Assembly: GCF_022539315.1 (NCBI RefSeq)
Contig: NC_066313.1
Location: forward strand, 34,571,059-34,635,058
Origin: Serinus canaria
Lineage: Eukaryota > Chordata > Aves > Passeriformes > Fringillidae
Length of the DNA: 64,000 nt
Direction: 5' to 3'
A model generated the notes under the pieces. It was not told where the DNA came from. It did no database searches and saw only the letters and a program-made list of their open reading frames with translations. Shown here piece by piece: positions 51,601-62,627 of the stretch; position 1 is the first letter of the stretch; each line of letters begins with the position of its first letter. Made by a program: the position numbers and the translations under genes.

Positions 51601-54600
51601 GCTTTGCCTCTTCCCAGCAGCCTGCAGAGCTGCTGTGCAGCATTCCTAACCAGGCTGTGCCGAGTGCAGCTTGGGACACAGTCCACTCTATGTGCTCTCT
51701 GGTATTTTGCATTTCTCTCAGACTATTCAAGGCAGAAGCAAAAGCTCCAGGCGTTATTTATTCAGTTCGGAAGGAAGCCGTTATCACTTTGTTACACTTC
51801 TAACATGCAAACACCACGACACAGGAGGGAACCCGTTATCCCTGAAAAAGAAATGGCATGCTCTTTTGAAATCAAAACAAGTGCCCTGCTGTCGATGAAT
51901 GTATTCTTGGTTACAGCACAAGGAGGAAGTTTTTGCTTTTCCTCCCCCATCTCTCTCATCCAAATTTCTTCCCCAGGGTTGCAGAGTATGAGATGAGCAA
52001 CGTGACCTTGCAATGACAGAATTTTAATGAGTGACTGGTGCACCAAAAGTGATGCAGCAGCGTCTCCCTGCTCAGCGTTGCTATGTACACTAGACATTTA
52101 TGTAACACTGCTTCTCATCCTCAAGGCTGTCCTTTCCTAGGGTCAGCAGCAACAAACACAACATTTATTTATCGAACTGTCAAAGCTACTTACAGCTGAC
52201 ACAGAGAACTCTACACTCCAGTATTTTGGTGAAAAGGAGTTAACAGGTAAAGCTTTTTCCCAATTCCACAGCTGCAGAATGGATGTTTTTCAGAAGTAAG
52301 TTAACTTAAAAGAGTAAAGGTTTTACTTCAAAGGAATTGCTTATTTCCAGGGTGTTTGCTATAACACACTAGCTTTCTTCTGGGCTTTAGCACTGAGTTG
52401 TGCATGGAAATGCAATGCATTTGCATACATTACCTCTCAACCCCCAGGGAGACTCGGTATACGCATCTAGAAAATGGGGTTTGGTTTTAATTTCTAACAT
52501 TAAGAAGCTAAGAAGAATGTCTTCTCCTTCCACTTGGCTCCCAGGTACAAAATACTTCACCCTGCTTATTGTTGGCATTCATCATCCTCTCCTGCCCTCC
52601 TTGGGCTGCTCCTCCTCAGCTGACAGCAGTTTACCTGGAGCTCCAGGAACAGCCTTCCCTCTCATCCAAGGGCTCTGTTAAGAAGCAATCTGCAACGGGG
52701 ACATGTGGCTTTTTCCAGCCTTCTCTATGTGACCATGTAAAAATGGGACAGATCCACCGCTCTTAGTACAGATCCAAAACCTGTCTCTTAGAAATAGGAT
52801 CCCTCTAGAGAATACAACACTTCAGGCATGGGAAACCTTGAGGATCTACTGCAAGTTTAGAGATATTCATAACATCAGAAAGTACACAGCATTCCCTGGT
52901 ACCAAAACAGATCTCATCCCTCTTACAACATGGGTGATACAATTAGCAGGATACTAAACCTTCAGGTAGTAACCTTCAGATATCCTCATCCAGTCCTTTA
53001 AGGAGAAGCATTTGTTGTTCAAAACCTTTGTGTCAGAGCCTTCATTATACATGTCAGTCCAGCAGAGGACTCAGGTTTTTTTAACCTTAAAAGATGCTAA
53101 TTAATCTACTGTGCCTACAAAGGAAATTTCAGTTTCTAGGATTTACTATGCTTGGTACAGGCACTAAAATACCAGGCTCTTTATGGGAATGAAGAGTCAC
53201 ATCCCAGCTCCATACATTTTGCCAGTGCATCACCGTAGTGGTCTTAATGAAATACACCAGCAGCAGAAACAATGCAAATCCCAAATCACTGTTCACAGCT
53301 GAGTCATCAGTTGTATTACATACATATATATATATATATCCCTGAAAAATGTATATTCATAGCAGAAAACATCAGGTCAGCACAGGCACCAGTGGCATTT
53401 TGATTAAACCTTCCTGTTAAATCCTCTTGGCTAAAACAATAAAAACTGCTTGAAATTATGAGGGATGGGAAATAGGCAGAAAAATTGGATGCATAATCCA
53501 GAGAAGAAGAGATCCACCTTGCATTAGATCAAACTGATGAGTTTATGAAATGATTGCCAGGCTGAAGTGAAAATTAATCTTCCTAGAAGCGCTTTTATTT
53601 TTCAAAAGAGTAAACATTGCATTTTAATAACTTTGCCCCTTCTCTGACTTATGGTCCTCGAACTGCTATAGGCAGTGACTCTTTAGCCTCAGCTCTGCTT
53701 TCCCTAAGCCATGTCTTGTAGTTTGAAACTATAACCTGGTGTGTTAAACGTTGAGTAGAGGTTTTCCTCTTAGGCTGCTGTTCTCCAAGTCTTAATAAAT
53801 CATTACTTCTCTGCTCTGTTAGGCTGTTACAGCTGAATTACTGTTCCCAACACAGCTGTTCTGACACTTAATGCATCATCTGCCCTCTCTCAGCCAGCTT
53901 CAAATTTCTTTGCCACCCATGTGCTAGAGGATAGAAGAGGAGAAAAAGACAAGGAAGAACTCACATGCTAGCAGTAGTACCACATACTGAAACAGGGAAG
54001 TGTTGCTCCAAACAATGGGCTGGAATAATCATTGTGGAGGGACAGACTGTTCTGCAGACTTTGGTGGTGAAGGTCAGTCCCCACTAGGCCTTCCCACGCA
54101 ACATCAGGGCTCACCTCTGCTGTTCTTTGTTGTGGCAGTGGACATTTACTCACACAAGTAATCTCAGTGATATGGGAGTAGGTCTTGGGTACATCTGATT
54201 GATCCCGCTGCTAGCTGTGTAAAGCCCTGAATCCCATGCAGCTGCACAAGGGCTGGATTCTTGTTGCAGGGAAAGGGCTTGATTTTCATCGTGGTATGGA
54301 AACATTCCTGGTCTAAAAAATAGAGTCCTGAAACAATTCTCATTAATAAAACGCAAAGACCCTGCTGAACAAGCACTGAGAGGTCTGCAGCTTTGTGAAA
54401 GACTGAGTGAAACTGGGAGAATACAGGGCAGGTCCTTCCCCTGCCAGCAAGACACTTACGACAGACTAACAGGACACAGTTTAAAGTGCAAAGTGATGCT
54501 CAAATGCATAAATCCAGTTGATCTGCAAATGTGGAATTGAGTGTTGTCAGCCTTCCCTTACTTCTCTGGCACTGAGTTATATTTTTACATATATTTGGCT

Positions 54601-55525
54601 TACAGATATAAAAGCAATGGAGTTTAAAAGAGGGCTTGACTCTGTTTTGCAAGCTGGAGACACACTCAGAGCAATGACAACATAGCCTGTAGAAAGATTG
54701 TATTTATCATAATATTTGCCACTGCTGAAGCCAAGTCACAGTCACTCAACAACCCTTGAGCTTTTTGCCTCTCTTACAGAAGAAAAGCTCAAGGAAAAGG
54801 AAAAAACAACTGCAGCTTTTAGACTTTCCCCAAACTCTTCCTCACCTAGTGATTACTCAAATCAGTACCAGAAAGGTTTTCCCAAAATAAAACATAAGCA
54901 CATTTGCATAGCAACTAGATAGCTCTTTCTACTGCTTGTGCACCAAAGTGATCCCAAAACATTAATTAAGCCTCAAAACCCTCCAGAAAGGCAGACAGTC
55001 CAGAGCTTGTTTTACAAGTGGGTCAGCTGAGTCAGATACAGCACAAAGACAGAAAAGAGGACAGCCTGGATCTGCTTTGATCTTGCTGTGACAGCACTGC
55101 TTAATGTCACAACATGTGTTTAACATGCCTGCAAACAGCATCAACTCCTGCAACAATGCATAATAACAGCACAGTACTAGTATTACTATTTTAAAGTGTT
55201 ATGCATGCAGAAGCTGAGCCAGAAAATATAATCTGCTTTAGCACAGAGCTAACTGCAAAACTAGCTGCTCATTATATGGTAATAGAGCTGATATCTGTCA
55301 GAGGAGATGTAAAACCACAAACAACATAGTGATTAGATGACTCTAAACTGTATTTTAAAAGCATGAGATACTAGATCACAAAACTAGAGGAAAAGATCAC
55401 TTTCTAGTTGTGGGTAACAGATGCAGGCATGATTTCAATCATGCTTTAAACTAACAGCCAGAAAACAAAAAAGTATGCAGGACCTACAATATCCAATATC
55501 TATGCATCTTGCCAACAGTTTCATG

Positions 55526-55531
55526 TTTATT
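55526..55531 (-). terminator. NOX4: Candidate distal NOX4 poly(A) signal
   Basis: AATAAA on the minus strand lies about 2.1 kb past the NOX4 stop. It would give a long 3' UTR. A nearer variant, ATTAAA on the minus strand (57423-57428), is an alternative that would give a UTR of about 250 bp. Neither is proven. Confidence 0.25.
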
Positions 55532-57671
55532 ATAAAATCTATGCAGGCAGTATTAGAAATAAATCTTACTGATTAAAATGAATCAAATCTTTTGCTGCAC
55601 ACCTCCAGTTTTACAGTGATGGATGAATGAGATCTGGTAGGAAAATAATGGTCCTTTCTGCCTCAAAGAGAAAAACATTAAAGTCAGTAGCTGTAATGTA
55701 GGCTCCCATCTCACACTGCATTTTCTATTTTGGCTTCTCTCATCTGGGCTACTTAGAGAATTTTTGTCAGTAGGAATTTGTCTATCTCTGGTTCTTTCCT
55801 TCCTGCCTGGATTTCAAACTGGGGAGAGCCAGAGGTAAAGACTTCAGTGCCAAGTCTGGACACTGAGGAACACATTTCCACGAGGCTTCACTGATGCACG
55901 TCCTCCCTGTTGCTCACTGAGTGCAACTCCTGAGCAGAAGCTGCCAAGGCAAAGACCAAACTCCTTCTCACTAGTTATACATGCAGGATGCTTATGCAAC
56001 ACCTACCAGAAAAATGCTTCCCTCTGAACACTCACATTGATCCTTGCAGACTCTGGTACAGAGTCTGTGTCCCAATCAGAAATTTAGTGCCTTTCCCACT
56101 ACAACAAAAAAGGTACTCCTTGGACAGATGTAAATGAAAGCAAATGCACTGCCCTAAATACAGGTGAGCCACAGGCACAAGAGTTCTCAAGCCAGCCTCA
56201 GCCTGTGCATGCTGCAAACACTACACTGTACTGCTCCCGAGCTTCTGCTGGAGATCAGGGGAAGGTTTTCACCATGTTAAAGTGATGCTGATCTATTAAG
56301 AGACACTAGAGTGGTGCCTGTTTATGCCAGCTAAGTGTCTAATCTTTGTTTAAATGCCCTCATCTCAGCCAAGTAAGGAAAAGGGAGAAAATAAGAAATA
56401 AAGGAAGTTGGACTGGCTATTTGGATGGACAAAAAAAAGGTGCTCCTCAGAACCAAAAAGTTATGAAGTACCAGTTTCAACCTTTAGCTCTCCCATGGCA
56501 TTTACGGCAGAAAAAAGCTGAGGGGAGGAGAAGGGAAGGAAAGCTTATAATTGGGATGTTTTGAGATCTTCCCCTATGGCACAAACTGAAAGCATACTGC
56601 AGCTCCTGCAAGGTTTCTATCTGCACACATCAGCTAAGGAGCCACAGAGCTGAAGGGTTCTCACTCTGCTGTGGATCTGGTCTCATCATGCTTCCAGTGG
56701 CACCAGGGCAAACAAAAGGGGCTCCAGGGAAGACACTCAAAGGATCACAGCCAACCAAATATATTCTGGGACCCCTAAAACTGGGTTTCAACATGCTGTG
56801 TTGTAAAGGAATCAGTCAGAGCAATTGAAAGCTTGAAGTATTTAACATTCAGGGCATGTGAGTGCAGAGTGAGTGCAACTTCCATGCTGAGTGTGTGGTA
56901 TAATAAAACTTCAGGTCCTGTCTGCTCCTGTTCATTGCTTTTCTTGCTCCATCTTTATGGCTGCATAAATCATAATAATTTTGCAAACTCACTGAATACT
57001 GAAGTGATGCAAGATACAGAGTTCTCCATGTACAGATGCGTGCTTGCCAAAAGGCTGTGACTAACATCATAGCAGAGGCTGCCCACTGGTGCTACACAAT
57101 TGTGCTCACTTTTTCTTAGGTTAACTTCATTACAGAAGTAGACTAGCAAGAGTAACACTCTATGTTTTAAATACAGAATCCCAGTTCTGCAATGTATAAT
57201 AAAATCTTTAACATGGAGTATTTTCACCCCAAAGCCTTAAGATTTGTATACCAACAAAAGAAAGAATCTTTGAAATACGTTATGTTTCACCACTTGGATT
57301 AACCTGGGGTTTCATTTACAGATCCAGCTTCAGAGGACTGAAGTGGAAGAAGTTCAAACATTCCACAGATTCTTCTTCCATCAGTTTATAAAGCAATTGT
57401 GTCTTTCCCCAGCTTCTGTACTTTTTAATTAACAGAAACAAATCCAAAGAATCCCTCTCACCACAAATATTGTGTGAGCGTATTTGAGTAAAAGCACTGA
57501 TTATTTGTTGGTATACTGCTGCATCCATCAGTTTTAAATAATCATAAATAAAAACATTTGTGCTATTCTTTGGTACATTTCTGTCTGTTTAAACCACAGC
57601 TGAACTTTTTTACATTGTATAAACAAAAAATTGCACTTTTATCTTCTAGAGGGTCTTCCTCCGACAGACTT

Positions 57672-57792
57672 TCAGCTGAAGGATTCTTTATTGTACTCAA
57701 ACCTTGTCCCGTAAGAGTTGCTGCTGTTGCTCAGTTTATGAAGTATCTTAGAGATTTTGTTTGGTCCACAGCAGAAAACTCCAATGGTCTTC
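57672..57792 (-). CDS. NOX4: NADPH oxidase 4, terminal exon (coding part)
   Basis: This exon encodes the last 39 residues of NOX4 plus one base of the split codon before them. NOX4 is a six-helix haem membrane oxidase that passes electrons from NADPH via FAD to oxygen and mainly yields hydrogen peroxide with p22phox. The translation contains GVFCCGPNKISK, whose CGP motif is the conserved NADPH-binding signature, and SYGTRFEYNKESFS, the hallmark NOX4 C-terminus. The stop is at 57674-57672. The acceptor is AACAG, immediately preceded on the minus strand by a 27-nt T run. The length of 39 residues to the stop equals that of human NOX4. Confidence 0.97.
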
Positions 57793-57793
57793 C

Positions 57794-57797
<4 letters not shown>

Positions 57798-57824
<27 letters not shown>
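57798..57824. repeat. NOX4: A27 / T27 homopolymer next to NOX4 acceptor
   Basis: A run of 27 A residues on the plus strand becomes a T27 polypyrimidine tract on the NOX4 strand, ending 5 nt before the terminal exon. Homopolymers of this length are prone to length change. Confidence 0.95.
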
Positions 57825-57828
<4 letters not shown>

Positions 57829-59683
57829 GGAGGGGAAGTTATGACATTGTGAATAAACAGTAATTTCAAAAAAGAGACAGAAATGGATCCTGGCCTCATG
57901 GTATTATGCATAAGCCACCCACATACAGATTTTAAGGTGAGAACAGTTTACTAGATGATGCAGTTAGTTTTACTGAAGGCACCACATCTCTCCCAAGTAC
58001 CCCTACAACAAACCCTATTATTTATCTGACTAAGACAACCCTAAGGAAGAAGTGCTTCATCTTAGTCTCAAGATACCAAAGGATAAAATATTACTATTTT
58101 TCACTCTATTTTTTTTCCCCATGATTAATCACTTTTTTTGTTAAAAAGATGTCTCACTGTAAAGACTTCTTTAGTGTAACTCATGAATTACACAAGCATA
58201 TCTAATCACTAACAGTGATTTGTTACACTAATGAAAACAGAGCACTACTAACCCATGATTATTTCTGGCAGCAACAGAATAATTTTACTGCTTTACTTTC
58301 ACATTACCATGGAGTTTTTCCTTCAACATCTATATGGGGAAATCTTACAAAAAAGTCAAACACTGAGTATGATCCTTGTTCATCACCCATAGATTTCAGC
58401 CCAGGCTCCTTAGTCAACCTGATTTTTTCACACCATTCTACTGACAAGAGCTCTTTGCTCTCTGGTCACCTTAAAAATAGGCTGTAAGTCAGACTTACAG
58501 TCACACAACATTTCAGGGCTCAGAACTTTAGCCAACATCAGAACAAAGCACATCCACCACAGCAGGACTGAGCCATTCACAATATTCACTATCTCCCTTT
58601 TTTTTTAAAGATGAGGAGAGGGAAAGAAAGCAGGGAAATACAATGTAGTGCTGCCTTTTCTGTATCATTAAAAAAGAAAATCATCTTCTTCCTGCTGAAA
58701 TTGTGCCACTACAGAAAAAGCTCTAAAAGATTTACTAGGATGAAGAAAAAGCATACAAGAGGGAACATGTCTCTAACTATTGTGATCTACAGCACTCACC
58801 AAGAGGATGGAGATTTGGGTTCTGGGTTCTGCCTCCAGGACTGTTTCGATATTATATGCAGTAACTACTTAATATATAATATTTTAGCATATGCGAGATA
58901 ATGAAATTCAGTTTAAAGCTCCCTACGTGTGTGTTTGATGAGAGGAGGAAACTGATTTAAGAAGAAATCTTTGGTGCACACTGCCACGTGCACATGTCAG
59001 GTGTCAGGCAGCTGCTGGAGTAGCATGGCAGGGCATGCTGCACCAGTGCACAGCAACACTGGCATGGTACATCTGAGCACTCAAACATCAAAAATCACCA
59101 AAAAGTTATGCAGGTAACTGCAGTGGCGTCCTTGTGCAGGCACCTTACACTGCAGATCTTAATTGCCTTCAATGACATCATCTCTCATATCAATCCATAG
59201 CAAAGTCATAATTCATACTTTTCTCACCTTATGTTTACATATTAAGCTTTCCTGTTCTGGCTGTATTGCTTTTAATGGCAATGGGTGCTGTGCTGGTGGC
59301 TGAATTTGCTGCAATAATGAGAGAGATGCTGCTCTCAAATAAGAATCCTCAGCACTTGCAGACTCTGAAATCCCTCTAATCTGTGCACACTGGAGAAAAA
59401 GGATTCATGAGCTGCCAACAAGACTCTGTCTTCTACTGTTTATTTAATTGAAAGAACGAATGTCGTTGTCGGGTTTGGGGTTTTTTTGTTTGCTTGTTTG
59501 TCTTTCTTTTTCTTTAGTTGAATTAGTACAGTGAACTGATGAAATAAACCCCAAAGAGTTCAGCTGCCCCTCTCCCTTTCGTTACATATAAACAGCCAAC
59601 AAGGAAAATACATACTGCCAATGTATTCCCACCCCAGCAACATCCTTCCGAGGTATACAGAATTTTTGTCTAGTGATCAGAAT

Positions 59684-59760
59684 CAAAGGAAGGTTAAATG
59701 ATTTGCCTGAAGTCACACAAGAGACCCATGGCTCAGGTCCTGCCTGGCTTCTGGAACACA
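59684..59760 (+). repeat. Possible old MIR-like SINE remnant
   Basis: The core 'aggttaaatgatttgcctga' followed by 'agtcacacaagag' closely resembles the MIR core ('aggttaagtgacttgcccaaggtcacaca'). It is the clearest MIR-like match in the window, though seen by eye only. Confidence 0.5.
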
Positions 59761-60044
59761 AACAGAAAGGTGGCTGAGGAAAGCTGCTACATGGAGCAGC
59801 ACATTACTACCCTGACTGTTTATCTATCATTTGTTTGGGACAAAGGCTCACTTTGTGTCTTGGATGAAAACAGGCAGCTGTGTAGTCCTATGTCTGAAAA
59901 TCTTCATTAATACCATTACCATGTTTAGAGTTAAGGAAACTATATTATAGGCCATTCTCTGTAATAATTATAAACTTCAATTTAGAATTTACTCCTTCAG
60001 AGCACTAAGCAAATAATTCCTCAGTATTCCTACGGAATGAGTAG

Positions 60045-60150
60045 GTCAGCACATATTCTTACATCCATTTTATGAGCAGCAGGAATTGAGAGAGAGATTA
60101 AATATTTTGCTACATTGAGAAGACAGAGTGAGGACTTGAGATGTTCCTCT
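60045..60150 (+). repeat. Possible old MIR-like SINE remnant
   Basis: The order 'catccattttatgagcagca', 'ggaattgagagagagattaa', 'atattttgctacattgagaa' and 'gacagagtgaggacttgaga' parallels the MIR consensus from 'cccattttacagatgag' onward. It is more diverged than the copy about 300 bp to the left. Confidence 0.4.
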
Positions 60151-61302
60151 TTTAAATTCGTTCCTAGAGAGAGGTTTCTCCTTTAGAATACATGAGAAAC
60201 ATATCATAGTGCTTGTTCCATGCTTTTTTCTCCTACAGGTATTCATGTCTTTTTCTAGGTCATTCTCTACCTGGAAAAATGCACATGCCCTTTTGACCTA
60301 AGCAAACTGAGCATGGTGCAAGCTTTTCATCCAGGAAAGAAATGAACAGGAACAAGGCTGTTGCTCCATTCCCCCCCAAAAAGCATGAAAAAGCAAGACC
60401 AGTAATTTCTTATGTAACTGTTCCAGTTCAGATTGCAAGGTCTGCAGGTGTCATATGAAATACGAACAGTAGATGGCACACATCTGCTCCTCTCCTCCCG
60501 AAAATCAAAAAGGAGCAGGAACCTGATGCTGGGCTGTCCCATGTCACGCTCTGAAGGTCTGGCAAAGCTCAGACACTTACAAATGCACTTTGCTTATTGG
60601 GGACCCATACAGCAACAACAGCAACAATTCACAAAGCACACAGCAATCAGATGGCTGCACAGAGAGACAGAAAGCTTTGCCAGCTGCCTGTTTATTTATA
60701 TGCAGCTTTTCCCAAAAGCACAGGATAAAAACTGGAAAATATCTTGGCTGCCCATAAACAAGCCCAAGGGGATGATTGCAAATGTGAAAGTCTGAACACT
60801 GGCACCAGATGTTGGAAACAACTTGATTGACCTGTTTTGCTTTAGTTTGGTTTTTTTGGTCTCTGTATAGCAGCAGGGGCATTTAGGTGGAAAGTTACAG
60901 AGAAATAAGAACTGAAATAGAGCTAGTAGCAGACCTGAAAACTGGACTAGAGGGAAAAAGTAAAGTTCCCATCTCATTCAAGGAAATACAGGGAATAATT
61001 AGCTACAAAAGGTAAATTTCTGCAGGACAGGTGAGGTTCAGACTTCGCTACTGTGCACCATTACATGTAACTACATCTATAGGCACAGACCTATATAAAC
61101 CTTGATAAAGAGATGACAAAGAGGGAAAAAGCCTACATTTTAGCAAGGTAATCAAAAGAGAACATTATTTTGGTATTAAAGACACCTTGCTTGAAAATGG
61201 AGGCCCAATTTAAAGACCTGATGTGAAAATGCAGAGGAAATGATACTTGAAGTCTAGTTAGGAGTAATGCAATGGAAAGCAAAAAAAGGAAAATCAAGTA
61301 TG

Positions 61303-61327
61303 ACTACTACTACTACTACTACTACTA
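61303..61327. repeat. (ACT)8 trinucleotide microsatellite
   Basis: About eight uninterrupted ACT units lie in the last NOX4 intron, with no coding context. Confidence 0.92.
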
Positions 61328-62526
61328 ATGGCTTCATCTATATTATGTGCTCTTACATCCTCGAAGGGAAGTGGCAGGAACCTCATCATTTTCATCTTTT
61401 AAAACTGCACTCACATAGTTAAACAAAGACATTAGAATGGAGTATAAAAGGTCAACAGCCCACTATGCAGAGATCTGTGAGCCCAGAGAGTCAGCTTGGT
61501 CCTCTGAACTGTCTATTTCCCTTTCTTTCCCATGGTTCTTTGCTCTAAGCCCCTTCTTTCAGTGTGAAAATTCTACCAGAGATGCAGCAGCCTATGGGGT
61601 GTCCTGCTCACAACACCCTCTATGACCTGAATCCAAGACAAGTATTGTCAGCAGCTCACACTGCCCACAGTGAGACATTTGGCACTCAGTATTTCTCAAG
61701 AGCTAGGGCTCAGTGTCCTCTAGTCATATCTAGCCTCAGAAGAGTCAACAAGCAGATTTCACTTTGCAAGTGCAAGAGAGAACAAAAAGTTCTTGAGGGA
61801 AAATTCTGCAGAGCATCTCTCACCCTGATGCAGCCAGATTACTATCAACAGCTACTCAGGGGGGTTTGCTCCAACACCACTGACTTTTCCAGAAGTGGAT
61901 TAGGGAAGAATCACACAGTCCCTTCTTCAGATCAGCTTTTGAGGCAATGAACTGCCAGTGGCAGGTAAAATATTCAACCAACAAAGTTGGATCTGGACAT
62001 TCTATATGTACGCCTTCTCTGGTTTACACTTGTCTTATTTCAGACCATAATATGCTTTCCCAGCACAATAAAAAGGCATTGCCAGGTTTTAACAGAGAAT
62101 ATAAAATAGCTAGGAATACCCAAAGACAATAAATCTTCTGAATAAAAACAATACAGGTAATTCAAATTCTTCTTTGTGAATTCTGTTTGCAAGCCAGCAT
62201 TACCCATCATGAATCAACAATTTTAAGATATGTAACTTTATATAAAGAACCAGCATATGCTGATAGCAAGACATTGTCATGGACAAGAACATATGCAATC
62301 TCTGTGCAGTGAGATGGAAATCTGCTACTTTTATTTTCTGAGCCACTGAACACCTCAACTGCATGAGAAGCTGAACTGCTCTGAACGTAAAAAAAAAAAT
62401 AATTTCAGTTTGTATAGGCTATCTCTCAGCAAGATAAATCCCAGAAATATTTTCATGCAAGCATAGCTAGGAACAGATATGCCCAGCCATCCAGCTGTGG
62501 CACCCTTCAAGTGGAGGAGCACTTAC

Positions 62527-62627
62527 CTCCTATTGCACTTTGCTATGTCATCAAACAGGAGCTTCCACCGGGGTCGTCCAATCAAAAGCCTGGAGTTTAA
62601 AGCTTGATATTTTTCACCAATTATTTT
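62527..62627 (-). CDS. NOX4: NADPH oxidase 4, penultimate exon (101 nt)
   Basis: This exon encodes 33 codons plus two bases of a split codon. The translation begins KIIGEKYQALNSRL and continues LIGRPRWKLLFDDIAKCNR. This matches the NOX4 dehydrogenase domain just before the GVFCCGPN motif. The acceptor on the minus strand is TTTCTTTCAG and the donor is GTAAGT starting at 62526. Phase 0 at the start and phase 2 at the end join the terminal exon exactly, giving a split codon AG|G (Arg) where human NOX4 has Gly. No stop or frameshift is seen. Confidence 0.97.

Larger units (their letters stand above)
39041..55525. other. Intergenic region between TYR and NOX4
   Basis: No frame in this stretch resembles a known protein; the longest ORFs (126-146 codons, near 40971-41466) overlap each other on opposite strands and show no family motif. 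Recognised items are a 20-bp tandem duplication at 40613-40652, a (TTTTA)-type simple repeat at 43424-43468 and a CR1 3' end at 51511-51600. There is also a short TA run near 53325-53339. The right boundary is set by the most distant NOX4 poly(A) candidate and is tentative. An unannotated non-coding RNA cannot be excluded from sequence alone. Confidence 0.6.
57793..62526 (-). other. NOX4: NOX4 last intron (4,734 bp)
   Basis: On the minus strand the donor GTAAGT lies at 62526-62521 and the acceptor AACAG ends at 57793. It contains the A27 run at 57798-57824, possible MIR-like remnants near 59684-59760 and 60045-60150, and an (ACT)8 repeat at 61303-61327. I see no exon in it. Confidence 0.9.
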
